From contig JAIUPH010000028.1 of the NCBI GenBank assembly GCA_020161065.1, positions 62,001-126,000 on the forward strand: a stretch of 64,000 nucleotides of DNA, written 5' to 3'. The translations under genes were made by a program, and so were the position numbers. Positions 40,247-52,817 of this stretch are shown piece by piece (the stretch's first letter is position 1; each line of letters begins with the position of its first letter). Below the pieces are notes generated by a model. The model searched no databases and was not told the DNA's origin. It saw only the letters and a program-made list of their open reading frames with translations. The DNA is from Pseudomonadota bacterium. GTDB lineage: Bacteria > Pseudomonadota > Gammaproteobacteria > Burkholderiales > Burkholderiaceae_C.

Positions 40247-43200
40247 TCAGGCCGCCAAGGCCGACTCGGCCATGCCGATGGCCGCTTCCATGTCGACCGC
40301 GACGATGCGCGAGACGCCTTGCTCCTGCATGGTCACGCCGATGAGCTGCTCGGCCATCTCCATCGCGATCTTGTTGTGGCTGATGAACAGGAACTGCGTG
40401 CCCTTGCGCGACATCTCGTTGACCAGCTTGGAATAACGCTCGGTGTTGGCGTCATCGAGCGGCGCGTCCACCTCGTCCAGCAAGCAGAACGGCGCCGGGT
40501 TGAGCATGAAGATCGCGAACACCAGCGCAATGGCGGTCAGCGCCTTCTCGCCGCCGGACAGCAAATGGATGGTGCTGTTCTTCTTGCCCGGCGGCTGCGC
40601 CATCACCTGCACGCCGGCGTCGAGAATTTCGTCGCCGGTCATCACCAGCTTCGCGTTGCCGCCGCCGAACAGGCTGGGGAACATGCGGCCGAAATGGTCG
40701 TTGACCTGGTCGAAGGTCTGGGCCAGCAGGTCGCGCGTTTCGAGGTCGATCTTGTGGATCGCATCTTCCAGCGTGCGGATGGCTTCCAGCAGATCGGCGT
40801 TCTGCGCGTCGAGGAAGGTCTTGCGCTCGCGCGATGTCGTCAGCTCTTCCAGCGCCGCCAGGTTGACGGCGCCGAGCGCGGCCACCTCGCGGTTGATGCG
40901 GTCGATCTCGGTCTGCAGGCCCCAGAGCTTGACGCTGCCATCGTCGATCGACTTGGCCAGCGCCTCCAGATCGGCATTCGCGGCCTGCAACTGCTCCAGG
41001 TACTGCGCGCCGCCCAGTTGCGCGGCCTGCTGCTCCAGCTGCAGCTTGGTGATCTGCTCGCGCAACGGATCCAGGCTGCGCTCGCAAGTCATGCGCCGTT
41101 CCTCGCCGCTGCGCAGCTTGGCGGCCAGGTCGTCGTACTCGCTGCGGCTGGCGGCCAGTTGCTGCTCGCGATCGAGCTTGAGCGCCAACGCCTCCTGCAG
41201 GCCCGACTGCGCGGCGCTGTCGTTGAAAGCGCCGAGCTCCAGCTCCAACTGCTGGCCGGCCTGGCGGTTGGCCTCGATCTGCTGGCGCGCGGTTTCAATG
41301 GCGCGCTGCAACTCGTCGCGCCGCGCGGCCAGCGCACGCGCCTGGAAGCGCGCTTCCTGCGCCTGGCGCTCCAGCGCGCGCTGCTGCTCGCGGGCGTCGG
41401 CCAAGGTTCGCTCGGCGGCGATCACCGCGTCGTCCAGCTCGGCGTGGCGCTCCTGCGCCTGGCCGAGCTGCAAGTCCAGCTCTTCGAAGCGCGCCTCGCC
41501 GGTCAGGCGGCGTTCTTCCAGCGCTTCCTGCTGGGCGTCGATCTCGGCCAGCTCTTCTTCCAGCTGTCCGCGGCGCGCATCGGTGGCCTCGGCCTGCTGC
41601 GACAGGCGCAGCAGCTCCACCTGCAACTGGTGGGCGCGGGTCTGCGTCTCGCTGGCCTCGCGGCGCGCGCCCAGCAGCCGCTGCGACGCATCGGTGTAGG
41701 CCGCTTCGGCGCGCACCGAGGCGCTGCGCGCGTCGTCGGCAAGCAGCGCCTGCGCGCGGCTTTCACGGTCGAGGTTCTCGATCTCCTGCGCGCGCGCCAG
41801 CATGCCGGCCTGCTCGGAATCGGGCGCGTAGAAGGCCACCGCGAACTGCGACACCGCGTGCCCTTCGCGCGTCATGATCAGCTCGCCGTGGGTCAGCTCG
41901 TCGCGCAGGGCCAGCGCCTCGTCGAGGCTGGCGGCGGTGTAGACGCCTTCCAGCCAGTCGCCCAGCAGCGCCGACAGGCCGGCGTCCGACAGGCGCAGTT
42001 TTTCCGTCAACCGCGGCAGCGTGTGGTGGGTGCTGGGGATCGCCGCCGGTGGCAGCGAATAGAAGGCCATGCGCGCGGGCGGCGCGTCGGCGGCGAAGGC
42101 GCGCACCATGTCGAGCTTGCCGACCGACAAGGCGTTCAGCCGCTCGCGCAGCGCCGATTCCAGCGCCGGCTCCCAGCCGGTTTCGATGTGCACGCGGGTC
42201 CACAGCCCGGCCAGGCCTTCCAGCCCATGCTTGGCCAGCCAGGGCTTGAGCTTGCCTTCGGTCTGCACCTTCTCCTGCAGCGCGCGCAAGGCCTCCTGGC
42301 GCGCGCCCAGGTCGGCCTGGCGGGCCGATTCGCGGTTGACCGCGTCCTGCGCCGCGCGGCGCTGCTCGTCGAGTGCGGGCACCTGCTCGGTCAGCTCGTG
42401 CAGCCGGGCGTCGGCCGTCTGCTGCTGCTCGTCGGCCGCGGCATGCTGGCTGCGCAGCGCGGCCAGGCGCTCGGCGTCCACCGCCTGCAGGCCCTGGCGC
42501 TCGGCAGCCAGGCGCTCGCGGCGGGCGCGCAGCTGGCGCGCCTGCTCGTCGACGTTGCGGCTGTCGGCGGCCAGCACCTGGATCTGCTGCTGCACCTGGG
42601 CCACCGCGCCGCGCTGCTCGTTGCTGCGGCTTTGCGCAGCGCGCTGCGCCTCTTCGTGCTGCGGCAACTGCGCGGCTTGCTCCTCGGCCTGCGAATCCAG
42701 CAGCGCCAGCTGCTCGTCGACGCCGGCCATCTGGCCGGCGATGTCGTCGACCTCGCCATGCGCCGCGGTCTCGCGCTCGGCCCATTGGCCGTTCTGCGAT
42801 TGCAGGTCCGACAGCCGCGCCTCGGCGCGCTGGCGGCCTTCCACCACGTAGCGGATGCGCTCTTCCAGCCGGCTGACGGCCAGCGCCGCATCGGCCAGCG
42901 CGCCCTGCTTCAAGTGCAGCGCATCGCTGGCGGCGTAGTGCGACTGGCGCACCGTGTCGAGCTCCAGCTCCACCGCGCGCAGCTCGGCGGCTTGCGCGTC
43001 CAGCGCGGTGGCGGCCTCGGCGGCGGCGGCCTTGACGCGCGCTTCCTCTTGCGCCGCGTCGCGGTGCTTCAGAAACCACAGCTGGTGCAGCTTGAGCGTG
43101 CCCTGGTCCTGCAGGTCGCGGTAGCGCGCCGCCACCTCGGCCTGCTTCTCCAGCTTGTCGAGGTTGGCGTTCAGCTCGCGCAGGATGTCTTCCACGCGGG

Positions 43201-43774
43201 TGAGGTTCTCGCGCGTGTCCTTCAGCCGGTTCTCGGTCTCGCGGCGGCGTTCCTTGTACTTGCTGACGCCGGCGGCTTCTTCGAGGAACAGCCGCAGCTC
43301 CTCGGGGCGCGACTCGATGATGCGGCTGATCGTGCCCTGGCCGATGATGGCGTAGGCGCGCGGGCCCAGGCCGGTGCCGAGGAACACGTCCTGCACGTCG
43401 CGCCGGCGCACCGGCTGGTTGTTGATGAAGTAGCTGCTGCTGCCTTCGCGCGTGAGCACGCGCTTGACGGCGATCTCGCTGAACTGGTTCCAGGGGCCGC
43501 CGGCGCGCGCGTCCTGGTTGTCGAACACCAATTCCACGCTGGCGCGGCTGGCGGGCTTGCGCTGGCCGGATCCGTTGAAGATCACGTCCTGCATGCTTTC
43601 GCCGCGCAGTTCGCTGGCCTTGCTCTCGCCCAGCACCCAGCGCACCGCGTCCATGATGTTGGACTTGCCGCAACCGTTGGGGCCCACCACGCCGACGCGC
43701 TGGCCGGGCAACTGGAAGGTGGTGGGCTCGGCGAAGGACTTGAAGCCCGAGAGTTTGATCTGGTCGAGGCGCAT
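40247..43774 (-). CDS. smc: chromosome segregation protein SMC
   Basis: This 1175-residue ATPase has Walker A GPNGCGKS at residues 31-38, two long coiled-coil arms, a hinge around residues 500-650, and a C-terminal signature LLSGGEKALTAIALVFAIF followed by Walker B CLLDEVDAPLDDAN. It forms the condensin ring that organises the chromosome. scpA and scpB are not in this window. Length is normal. Confidence 0.97.
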   Translation of the reverse strand: MRLDQIKLSGFKSFAEPTTFQLPGQRVGVVGPNGCGKSNIMDAVRWVLGESKASELRGESMQDVIFNGSGQRKPASRASVELVFDNQDARAGGPWNQFSEIAVKRVLTREGSSSYFINNQPVRRRDVQDVFLGTGLGPRAYAIIGQGTISRIIESRPEELRLFLEEAAGVSKYKERRRETENRLKDTRENLTRVEDILRELNANLDKLEKQAEVAARYRDLQDQGTLKLHQLWFLKHRDAAQEEARVKAAAAEAATALDAQAAELRAVELELDTVRQSHYAASDALHLKQGALADAALAVSRLEERIRYVVEGRQRAEARLSDLQSQNGQWAERETAAHGEVDDIAGQMAGVDEQLALLDSQAEEQAAQLPQHEEAQRAAQSRSNEQRGAVAQVQQQIQVLAADSRNVDEQARQLRARRERLAAERQGLQAVDAERLAALRSQHAAADEQQQTADARLHELTEQVPALDEQRRAAQDAVNRESARQADLGARQEALRALQEKVQTEGKLKPWLAKHGLEGLAGLWTRVHIETGWEPALESALRERLNALSVGKLDMVRAFAADAPPARMAFYSLPPAAIPSTHHTLPRLTEKLRLSDAGLSALLGDWLEGVYTAASLDEALALRDELTHGELIMTREGHAVSQFAVAFYAPDSEQAGMLARAQEIENLDRESRAQALLADDARSASVRAEAAYTDASQRLLGARREASETQTRAHQLQVELLRLSQQAEATDARRGQLEEELAEIDAQQEALEERRLTGEARFEELDLQLGQAQERHAELDDAVIAAERTLADAREQQRALERQAQEARFQARALAARRDELQRAIETARQQIEANRQAGQQLELELGAFNDSAAQSGLQEALALKLDREQQLAASRSEYDDLAAKLRSGEERRMTCERSLDPLREQITKLQLEQQAAQLGGAQYLEQLQAANADLEALAKSIDDGSVKLWGLQTEIDRINREVAALGAVNLAALEELTTSRERKTFLDAQNADLLEAIRTLEDAIHKIDLETRDLLAQTFDQVNDHFGRMFPSLFGGGNAKLVMTGDEILDAGVQVMAQPPGKKNSTIHLLSGGEKALTAIALVFAIFMLNPAPFCLLDEVDAPLDDANTERYSKLVNEMSRKGTQFLFISHNKIAMEMAEQLIGVTMQEQGVSRIVAVDMEAAIGMAESALAA

Positions 43775-43814
43775 CCGGCGCTGGCGCTCAAGTGCTTGAT
43801 TTCAATAACAAAAA

Positions 43815-43833
43815 GCGCTCCGAACGAGAGCGC
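43815..43833 (-). terminator. terminator-like hairpin in the smc leader
   Basis: GCGCTC/GAGCGC with a 7-base loop is followed on the minus strand by TTTTTGTTATT, the layout of a rho-independent terminator. It lies 41 bases upstream of smc, reading toward it, with no minus-strand gene before it. It may attenuate smc transcription or stop antisense readthrough from the queF region. Confidence 0.5.
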
Positions 43834-43880
43834 CTGCGGGGCCGGATGATAGCATCGCGCCCCCGCTGGAATTGCCCATC

Positions 43881-44324
43881 ATGCCCCGTCCATCCCCGCC
43901 CCGACGCCCGGCCCCGGCCGTGCCGCCGAGCGCGCCTTCGAAAGAGTTGCAGGCCTTCGCCAACCCGCAGCCGGCGCGCGACTACGTGATCCGCTTCGAC
44001 GTGCCCGAGTTCACCTGCCTGTGCCCGCTGACCGGCCAGCCCGACTTCGCGCATTTCAAGATCGAGATCGTGCCCGACGCCTTCTGCGTCGAGACCAAGA
44101 GCCTGAAGCAGTATTTCTGGAGTTATCGCAACGAAGGCGCCTTCCACGAGAAAGTGACCAACGCCATCGTCGACGACCTCGTGAAGGCGATCGCGCCGCG
44201 CTTCATCCGCATCCATGCCGACTGGTACGTGCGCGGCGGCATCCGCACCTACGTGACGGTGGAACAGCGCAAGAAGGGCTGGAAGCCGCAGCCGCCGGTG
44301 GACTTGTCGGGCTTCGCGTCGTGA
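43881..44324 (+). CDS. queF: preQ0 reductase QueF (type I)
   Basis: This 147-residue T-fold enzyme reduces 7-cyano-7-deazaguanine to preQ1 with NADPH in queuosine synthesis. The nucleophile Cys48 and the Asp lie in CLCPLTGQPDF, and the NADPH-binding ETKSLKQYFWSYRNE follows. Its length marks it as the short unimodular type. ATG 43881 was chosen; TTG 43872 is possible. The stop overlaps the SET gene GTG by 4 bases. Confidence 0.95.
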   Translation: MPRPSPPRRPAPAVPPSAPSKELQAFANPQPARDYVIRFDVPEFTCLCPLTGQPDFAHFKIEIVPDAFCVETKSLKQYFWSYRNEGAFHEKVTNAIVDDLVKAIAPRFIRIHADWYVRGGIRTYVTVEQRKKGWKPQPPVDLSGFAS

Positions 44325-44761
44325 ACGCCAGCGCGGCGCCGGCCGTCGTGCGGCCGCCATGGCAGAAGTTCGCGGTGGCGGTCAAGCCCAGCGCGATCGA
44401 CGGCCACGGCGTCTTCGCGGCGGAAGCCGTGCCGCGGCGGCTGAAGATCGGCGAGATCCGCGGCGAAGCCATCAGCGTGGCCGAAGCGCGCATCCGCGCG
44501 ACGCGCAGCGAACGCATCATGATCGTCGAGCTGTCGGCGAAGAAGGCGATCGACTTCTCCAAGAGTCTGGACCCGATGCGCTTCACCAATCACAGTTGCC
44601 GCTCGAACGCCCGGTTATGCATCCGCCAGGGCCGGGTGGAGTTCTACGCGTTGCGCGACATCGCGCCGGGCGAAGAGATCACGGTGGACTACGGCGAATC
44701 GCACCACGAGGGCCGCCTGCGCTGCCGCTGCGGCGCGCCGGGCTGCAAGGGCGCGCTGTGA
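44321..44761 (+). CDS. small SET-domain lysine methyltransferase-like protein
   Basis: This 146-residue protein is essentially one SET domain: VKPSAIDGHGVFAAEAVPR at residues 18-36, the AdoMet/catalytic core FTNHSCRSNARL near 88 and GEEITVDYG near 118. It ends with a post-SET-like Cys cluster (CRCGAPGCKG). SET proteins methylate lysines using S-adenosylmethionine; bacterial targets are mostly unknown. The GTG start overlaps the queF stop, so they are co-translated. Confidence 0.88.
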   Translation: MNASAAPAVVRPPWQKFAVAVKPSAIDGHGVFAAEAVPRRLKIGEIRGEAISVAEARIRATRSERIMIVELSAKKAIDFSKSLDPMRFTNHSCRSNARLCIRQGRVEFYALRDIAPGEEITVDYGESHHEGRLRCRCGAPGCKGAL

Positions 44762-44818
44762 CGCCGGCGGGCGGCCGATCGGGCCGCTGGCACCGCCGGC
44801 GCCGATAATCGCGCCCCT

Positions 44819-46027
44819 ATGAACCCGCTGCTCGGCCGCCTGCACCCCTACCCTTTCGAACGCTGGCGCGCGCTGACGCAGGACCTCAAGCCGCCGCAAG
44901 GCCTGAAGCCCATCAACCTGGGCATCGGCGAGCCCAAGCACGCGACGCCGGCGCTGATCGAACAGGCGCTCGGCGCCAACCTGAAGACGCTGGCCAGCTA
45001 CCCGGCCACTGCCGGCGAGCCCGAACTGCGCCAGGCCTGCGCCGACTGGCTGCAGCGCCGCTACGGCGTGAGCGTGGACGCGCTGACCCAGGTGCTGCCG
45101 ATCAACGGCTCGCGCGAGGCCTTGTTCGCCTTTGCGCAGACGGTGATCGACCCCACCCAGCCCGGCGCCATCGTGGTCTGCCCGAATCCCTTCTATCAAA
45201 TCTACGAAGGCGCGGCGCTGCTGGCCGGCGCGCAGACGGCGTTTGCCAACAGCGACCCGGCGCGCAACTTCGCGGCCGATTGGTCCCGCATCGACGAGGC
45301 CACCTGGGCGCGCACGCAACTGCTCTACGTCTGTTCGCCGGGCAACCCCACCGGCGCGGTGATGCCGCTGGCTGAATGGCAGCGCTTGTTCGAGCTGAGC
45401 GACCGCCACGGCTTCGTCATCGCTAGCGACGAGTGTTACTCCGAGATCTACTTCGGCGACGAGCCGCCGCTGGGCGGACTGGAAGCCGCCGCGAAGCTGG
45501 GCCGCAGCGATTTCCGCCGCCTGATCGCCTTCACCAGCCTGTCCAAGCGCAGCAACGTGCCGGGCATGCGCTCGGGCTTCGTCGCCGGCGACGCGGCGCT
45601 GATCAAGCCCTTCCTGCTGTACCGCACCTACCACGGCAGCGCGATGAGCGGCCTGGTGCAGCGCGCCAGCATCGCCGCCTGGAACGACGAGGCGCATGTG
45701 CAGGCCAACCGCGAGCTGTACCGCGCCAAGTTCGCGCAGGTGACGCCGCTGCTGGCGCGCGCGCTCGACCTGCGGCTGCCCAACGCCGGCTTCTACCTGT
45801 GGGCCGCGCTGCCCACCCGCAACGGCCGGCCGGCCGACGACGTGGCCTGGGCCCAGGGCCTGCTCGCTCAATACAATGTCACCGTGTTGCCGGGCAGCCT
45901 GCTGGCGCGCAACGCCCACGGCCACAACCCCGGCGAAGGCCGCGTTCGCATGGCCCTGGTGGCGCCGGTCGACGAATGCCTGCAAGCCGCCGAGCGCATC
46001 GTCTCCTACCAAGAAGGCCTTTCATGA
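44819..46027 (+). CDS. dapC: succinyldiaminopimelate transaminase
   Basis: This 402-residue class I aminotransferase makes N-succinyl-L,L-diaminopimelate in lysine and peptidoglycan synthesis. PLP-fold features include [12 protein letters not shown]-like VCSPGNPTG near residue 178, [10 protein letters not shown] near 202 and the PLP Lys in [16 protein letters not shown] near 240. Being immediately upstream of dapD with a 4-base overlap supports DapC rather than another aminotransferase. Confidence 0.94.
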   Translation: MNPLLGRLHPYPFERWRALTQDLKPPQGLKPINLGIGEPKHATPALIEQALGANLKTLASYPATAGEPELRQACADWLQRRYGVSVDALTQVLPINGSREALFAFAQTVIDPTQPGAIVVCPNPFYQIYEGAALLAGAQTAFANSDPARNFAADWSRIDEATWARTQLLYVCSPGNPTGAVMPLAEWQRLFELSDRHGFVIASDECYSEIYFGDEPPLGGLEAAAKLGRSDFRRLIAFTSLSKRSNVPGMRSGFVAGDAALIKPFLLYRTYHGSAMSGLVQRASIAAWNDEAHVQANRELYRAKFAQVTPLLARALDLRLPNAGFYLWAALPTRNGRPADDVAWAQGLLAQYNVTVLPGSLLARNAHGHNPGEGRVRMALVAPVDECLQAAERIVSYQEGLS

Positions 46028-46881
46028 GCACCGCACCGCACAAGACCATCGAATTCGACTGGCAAGAAATCATCGACCTCGCCTGGGAAGGCCGCGCGCA
46101 ACTCTCGCCGACCACCGCCGACCCGAAGATCCGCGACGCCGTCGACCACGTCATCGGTGACCTGAATGCCGGCCGCGTGCGGGTGGCCGAGCGCCAGGGC
46201 GTCGGCCAGTGGCGCGTCAACCAGTGGGTCAAGAAGGCGGTGCTGCTGAGCTTCCGCCTGACCAACAACCAGTTGATGCGCGCCGGCGACCTGCACTTCT
46301 TCGACAAGGTGGCGACCAAGTTCAGCCACATCGGCGAAGACGGGCTGCGCGAAGCCGGCGTTCGCGTGGTGCCGCCGGCGGTGGCGCGGCGCGGCGCCTA
46401 CCTGGCGAAGAACGTGGTGCTGATGCCCAGCTACGTGAACATCGGCGCCTACGTCGACGAAGGCACCATGGTCGACACCTGGGCCACCGTGGGCTCGTGC
46501 GCGCAGATCGGCAAGGGCGTGCACCTGTCGGGCGGCGTGGGCATCGGCGGCGTGCTCGAGCCGCTGCAGGCCAACCCGACCATCATCGAAGACAACTGCT
46601 TCATCGGCGCGCGCAGCGAGGTCGTCGAAGGCGTGATCGTCGAAGAGAACTCGGTGCTCGGCATGGGCGTCTTCATCGGCCAGAGCACGCCCATCTTCAA
46701 TCGCGAGACCGGCGAGACCACCTATGGCCGCGTGCCCAGCGGCAGCGTGGTGGTCAGCGGCAGCCTGCCCAAGACGGCGGCCGGCGGCGCGGCGTACAAC
46801 CTGTATGCCGCGGTGATCGTCAAGCGCGTGGACGCGCAGACGCGCAGCAAGACCAGCATCAACGAACTGCTGCGCGCCTGA
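46024..46881 (+). CDS. dapD: tetrahydrodipicolinate N-succinyltransferase
   Basis: This 285-residue trimeric left-handed beta-helix enzyme transfers succinyl from succinyl-CoA to tetrahydrodipicolinate. The hexapeptide repeats run from about residue 115 to 235, including [20 protein letters not shown] and [19 protein letters not shown]-terminal [16 protein letters not shown] is typical. The start overlaps dapC (ATGA). Confidence 0.97.
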   Translation: MSTAPHKTIEFDWQEIIDLAWEGRAQLSPTTADPKIRDAVDHVIGDLNAGRVRVAERQGVGQWRVNQWVKKAVLLSFRLTNNQLMRAGDLHFFDKVATKFSHIGEDGLREAGVRVVPPAVARRGAYLAKNVVLMPSYVNIGAYVDEGTMVDTWATVGSCAQIGKGVHLSGGVGIGGVLEPLQANPTIIEDNCFIGARSEVVEGVIVEENSVLGMGVFIGQSTPIFNRETGETTYGRVPSGSVVVSGSLPKTAAGGAAYNLYAAVIVKRVDAQTRSKTSINELLRA

Positions 46882-46912
46882 AACCGCGGCCGCAACCACC
46901 GGGAGGACCGCG

Positions 46913-48100
46913 ATGAGCGCCAACATGGAACGGGTGCTTCGCCTGATGGCGGAGAAGAACGCCTCCGACGTCTACATGTCGGCCAACACGCCGATCCTCA
47001 TCAAGATCCACGGCCAGATCCTGCAGTTGTCCGACCAGTTGCTCACGCCGTCGCAGACGCGCCAGCTGCTGGCCGAGCTGCTGACGCCGCAGCAGCTCGA
47101 AGAGCTGGACGAGACGGGCGAGTTGAACGTCGGCATCGGCGTGGCGCGCGTCGGCAGCTTCCGGCTGTCGGCCTTCAAGCAGCGCGGCAGCATCGCCGCG
47201 GTGTTCCGCTGCATCCCGCAGGAGATTCCGGCGCTCGATTCGCTGGGCGTGCCGGACATGCTGTCGCAGCTGGTCGTCGAGAAGCGCGGCCTGATCCTGA
47301 TGGTGGGCGCCACCGGCACCGGCAAGAGCACCACGCTGGCCTCGATGCTGGAGTGGCGCAACCAGCAGCTCACCGGCCACATCCTGACGATCGAGGACCC
47401 GATCGAATTCCTGTTCACCAACAAGCGCTCGATCGTCAACCAGCGCGAGGTGGGGCGCGACACGCAGTCGCTGCAGACGGCGCTGCGCAACGCGCTGCGC
47501 CAGGCGCCGGACTGCATCCTGATCGGCGAGATCCGCGACCGCGAGACCATGACCTCGGCCATCAGCTACGCGCTGTCGGGCCACCTGGTGCTGGCCACGC
47601 TGCACGCCAACAACAGCTACCACGCGCTGGGGCGCATCCTGTCGTTCTACACGCCGGAATCGCGGCCGGCGCTGCTGTCGGACCTGGCCGCGGGGCTGCG
47701 CGCCATCGTCTCGCAGCGCCTCTTGCGCAGCAACGTCGGCGGCCGCATCCCGGCGGTGGAGGTGCTGCTCAACAGCAAGTACATCGCCGAGCTGATCGAG
47801 AAGGGCGACTTCTCCAGCGTCAAGGAAGCGATGGAAAAGTCGATGGCCGAAGGCTCGCAGACCTTCGAGCAGGACATCGCGCGGCTGATCAAGGACAACA
47901 CCATCACCCGCGACGAAGGCATGGCGCATGCCGACTCGCCGACCAACCTGCTGTGGCGCTTGCAGAACGAGCTGACGCCGGTCTCGCGCGTCACGCCCAA
48001 GAAGGAAGAGCCCGAGCAGGCCAGCTTCACCGAGATCACGCTCGACGTGCGGCCCGAGGAAGAGACCAAGGCGGCGGCGCCCTGGATGGTGAAGAAGTGA
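46913..48100 (+). CDS. pilU: type IV pilus retraction ATPase PilU/PilT-like
   Basis: This 395-residue secretion-type ATPase has Walker [11 protein letters not shown] near residue 133, the Asp box [10 protein letters not shown], Walker [13 protein letters not shown] and the His box [16 protein letters not shown]. The longer Lys/Glu-rich C-terminus and N-terminal [20 protein letters not shown] suit PilU rather than PilT. It is found between dapD and dapE in many Burkholderiales. It would help retract pili. Confidence 0.92.
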   Translation: MSANMERVLRLMAEKNASDVYMSANTPILIKIHGQILQLSDQLLTPSQTRQLLAELLTPQQLEELDETGELNVGIGVARVGSFRLSAFKQRGSIAAVFRCIPQEIPALDSLGVPDMLSQLVVEKRGLILMVGATGTGKSTTLASMLEWRNQQLTGHILTIEDPIEFLFTNKRSIVNQREVGRDTQSLQTALRNALRQAPDCILIGEIRDRETMTSAISYALSGHLVLATLHANNSYHALGRILSFYTPESRPALLSDLAAGLRAIVSQRLLRSNVGGRIPAVEVLLNSKYIAELIEKGDFSSVKEAMEKSMAEGSQTFEQDIARLIKDNTITRDEGMAHADSPTNLLWRLQNELTPVSRVTPKKEEPEQASFTEITLDVRPEEETKAAAPWMVKK

Positions 48101-48170
48101 ACGCGACCCGGGTCTCCCGGTCGCCTTCGCTCGCCCTCGGGGAACCGACGCGAAGCGGCGAGGCGGTCCG
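48101..48170. repeat. REP-like element between pilU and dapE
   Basis: TCGCCTTCGC (around 48120-48129) and GCGAAGCGGCGA (around 48150-48161) form an imperfect inverted repeat around CTCGGGG. The composition resembles the element at 33995-34050. It may form a structured spacer separating pilU from dapE. Confidence 0.4.
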
Positions 48171-49316
48171 ATGAACGCCGCGCTGCGGCTGGCCGAGCAG
48201 TTGATCAGCCGGCCTTCGGTGTCGCCCGCGGACGGCGGCTGCCAGGCGCTGATCGCCGAGCGGCTGACGGCCGCCGGCTTCGACTGCGTGCACCTGCCGC
48301 ACGGGCCCGAGGGCGGCGTCGTCAGCAACCTGTGGGCCGTGCACCGCGGCCCGCGGCCCGGGCCGGTGCTGGGCCTGGCCGGCCATACCGACGTGGTGCC
48401 GCCGGGCCCGGCCGAGGCCTGGACCACGCCGCCTTACGTGCCCTCGCACCGCGACGGCCACCTCTACGGCCGCGGCGCCGCCGACATGAAAAGTTCGGTG
48501 GCCGCGATGGTGGTGGCCGCCGAGGAGTTCGTCGCCGCGCGGCCGGCGCATGGCGGCGCAGTGGCGCTGCTGCTCACCAGCGACGAGGAATCGCTGGCGC
48601 GCGACGGCAGCGTGCGCATCGTCGAATGGCTGCAGGCGCAGGGCCTGGCGCTCGACGCCTGCATCGTCGGCGAGCCGACCTCGGTGCAGCGCCTGGGCGA
48701 CACGGTGAAAAACGGCCGCCGCGGCTCGCTGGGCGCGCGCCTCACCGTGCGCGGCGTGCAAGGCCACGTGGCCTACCCGCAACTGGCGCGCAACCCGGTG
48801 CACCTGGCGGCGCCGGCGCTGGCCGAGCTGGCGGGCACCGTGTGGGACGCCGGCGACGTGCACTTTCCGCCCACCACCTGGCAGGTCAGCAACGTGCAGG
48901 CCGGCACCGGGGCGCTCAACGTGATCCCGGGCGAACTGGTGGTCGACTTCAACTTCCGCTTCAGCCCGCAATCGGCGCCAGCGCTGCTGCAGCAGCGCGT
49001 GCAGGCCCTGCTCGACGGCCACGGCCTCGACGCCCACCTCGACTGGCGGCTGGGCGCCGAGCCCTTCCTCACGCCGCCGGGCACGCTGAGCGCCGCGCTG
49101 GCCGCGGCCATCGAGGCCGAATGCGGCGTGACGCCGGCGCTGTCCACCACCGGCGGCACCAGCGACGGCCGCTTCATCAAGCGCATCTGCCCGCAGGTGA
49201 TGGAGTTCGGCCCGGTCAACGCCAGCATCCACCAGGTGAACGAACGCATCGAAGCGGCCACCATCGAGCCGCTGAAGAACGTCTATCGCCGCACGCTGGA
49301 AACGCTGCTGGCATGA
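48171..49316 (+). CDS. dapE: succinyl-diaminopimelate desuccinylase
   Basis: This 381-residue M20 zinc hydrolase completes the dap step begun by DapD and DapC. The metal motifs GHTDVVPPG near residue 68, [10 protein letters not shown] near 100, SDEE near 135 and GEPTS near 165 are intact, and the late His is in INERIE-adjacent SIHQVNE. Its stop overlaps the prmB start (ATGA). Confidence 0.96.
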   Translation: MNAALRLAEQLISRPSVSPADGGCQALIAERLTAAGFDCVHLPHGPEGGVVSNLWAVHRGPRPGPVLGLAGHTDVVPPGPAEAWTTPPYVPSHRDGHLYGRGAADMKSSVAAMVVAAEEFVAARPAHGGAVALLLTSDEESLARDGSVRIVEWLQAQGLALDACIVGEPTSVQRLGDTVKNGRRGSLGARLTVRGVQGHVAYPQLARNPVHLAAPALAELAGTVWDAGDVHFPPTTWQVSNVQAGTGALNVIPGELVVDFNFRFSPQSAPALLQQRVQALLDGHGLDAHLDWRLGAEPFLTPPGTLSAALAAAIEAECGVTPALSTTGGTSDGRFIKRICPQVMEFGPVNASIHQVNERIEAATIEPLKNVYRRTLETLLA

Positions 49317-50172
49317 AGCTGAGGACGCTGATCGAGCGCGCCGCCGCGCAGCTCGATGCCGCCGGCCTGGCCTTCGGCCACGGCACCGCCAATGCCCATG
49401 ACGAAGCGGCGTGGCTGGCGCTGTGGCGGCTGCAACTGCCGCTCGACCTGGCCGACGACGAACTCGAGCGCACGGTCAGCGCCGAGCAGGCCGCGGCCGT
49501 CGACGCGCTGATCGCGCAGCGCATCGAGAGCCGCCAACCCGCCGCCTACCTGACCGGCGAGGCCTGGCTGCAAGGCCTGCCCTTCTTCGTCGACGAGCGG
49601 GTGATCGTGCCGCGCTCGCTGATCGCCGAGGTGCTGGCCGAAGGCAGCGCCGAGCCCTGGCTGGCGGCCGCGCCGGCGAGCATCCTCGACCTGTGCACCG
49701 GCAACGGCAGCCTGGCCGTGCTGGCCGCGCTGGCCTGGCCTGGCGCGCAAATCGATGCCACCGACGTGTCGGCCGACGCGCTGGCCGTCGCCCGGCGCAA
49801 CGTCGATCGTCATGGCCTGGCCGGCCGCATCCGGCTGCGCCAGGGCGACGGGCTGGCGGCGGCGCAAGGCGGCTACGAGCTGGTGCTGTGCAACCCGCCT
49901 TACGTCAACCGTCAATCGATGCAGGCCTTGCCCGCCGAATACCGTGCCGAGCCGGCGCTGGCGCTGGACGGCGGCGCCGACGGCATGGACTTCATCCGCC
50001 CGCTGCTGCGCGACTTGCCGGCGCACCTGGCCGACGGCGGCGTGCTGCTGCTGGAGATCGGCCACGAGCGCGCGCACTTCGACGCGGCATTCCCGCATCT
50101 GCAGCCGGTGTGGCTGGCCAGCAGCGCCGGCGACGACGCGGTGCTGCTGCTGACGCGCGAGGACCTCACGCG

Positions 50173-50176
<4 letters not shown>
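49313..50176 (+). CDS. prmB: 50S ribosomal protein L3 N5-glutamine methyltransferase
   Basis: This 287-residue AdoMet-dependent methyltransferase modifies a glutamine of L3. The AdoMet motif [15 protein letters not shown] lies near residue 125 and the glutamine-binding NPPY near 196. The N-terminal helical domain distinguishes PrmB-like proteins, and gene position after dapE is conserved. Both ends overlap neighbours by 4 bases. HemK/PrmC is the main alternative. Confidence 0.9.
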
Positions 50177-52164
<1,988 letters not shown>

Positions 52165-52276
52165 GGTCGGGTCGGCCACGCGGTTGCTCGGCAATGCCGA
52201 CAATCGCCGGCTCGATCACCCAAGCCCCAACCCCGGCCCCATCCCTCCCGCAACCCCGAAGAAGGAAACCCGCCCC

Positions 52277-52711
52277 ATGGCCATCGACAAAGCCCTCTAC
52301 ACCGCGCACGCCACCTCCACCGGCGGCCGCACCGGCAGCACCGAGTCGTCGGACGGCAGGATCAAGCTGCAGTTGTCCACGCCCAAGGCGCTGGGCGGCG
52401 ACGACGGCCCCGGCACCAACCCCGAACAGCTGTTCGCCGCCGGCTATTCGGCCTGCTTCATCGGCGCCATCAAGGCGGTGGCGCGCGCCCAGAAGCTCAC
52501 GCTGCCCGGCGAAGTGTCGATCGCGGCCGACGTCAGCATCGGCCCGATGACCGGCAAGGCGGGCGCCTTCGGCATCGCCGCGGCGCTGGCCGTCACCCTC
52601 CCCGGGCTGGAGCGCGCGGCGGCCGAGGCGCTGGTGAAGGCGGCGCACGAGGTCTGCCCGTACTCCAACGCCACGCGCGGCAACATCGAGGTGACGCTGA
52701 CGGTGGTGTGA
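52277..52711 (+). CDS. ohr: organic hydroperoxide resistance protein (Ohr)
   Basis: This 144-residue OsmC-fold thiol peroxidase reduces organic hydroperoxides. The reactive Cys60 is in GYSACFIGA and the resolving Cys127 in [12 protein letters not shown]. Length is typical. A GAAGGAAA-like site precedes the ATG. The MarR-type OhrR often found next to ohr is absent here. Confidence 0.95.
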   Translation: MAIDKALYTAHATSTGGRTGSTESSDGRIKLQLSTPKALGGDDGPGTNPEQLFAAGYSACFIGAIKAVARAQKLTLPGEVSIAADVSIGPMTGKAGAFGIAAALAVTLPGLERAAAEALVKAAHEVCPYSNATRGNIEVTLTVV

Positions 52712-52817
52712 AGCAGACGGCCGAAGGGATACCGGCCGCCGTTTCGGCAAGTGGCCTCATTTCAGAGGACAATATCGGGCTTGCTGTCTTTTCAGGCTCC
52801 ACCCGCCCGCACAATCG

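Noticed and set aside
40319-43849. Open frame of about 1176 codons antisense to smc
   Set aside because: It mirrors the smc gene, has no recognisable motifs and is Leu/Ala/Arg-rich as expected from reverse-complemented coiled-coil codons.
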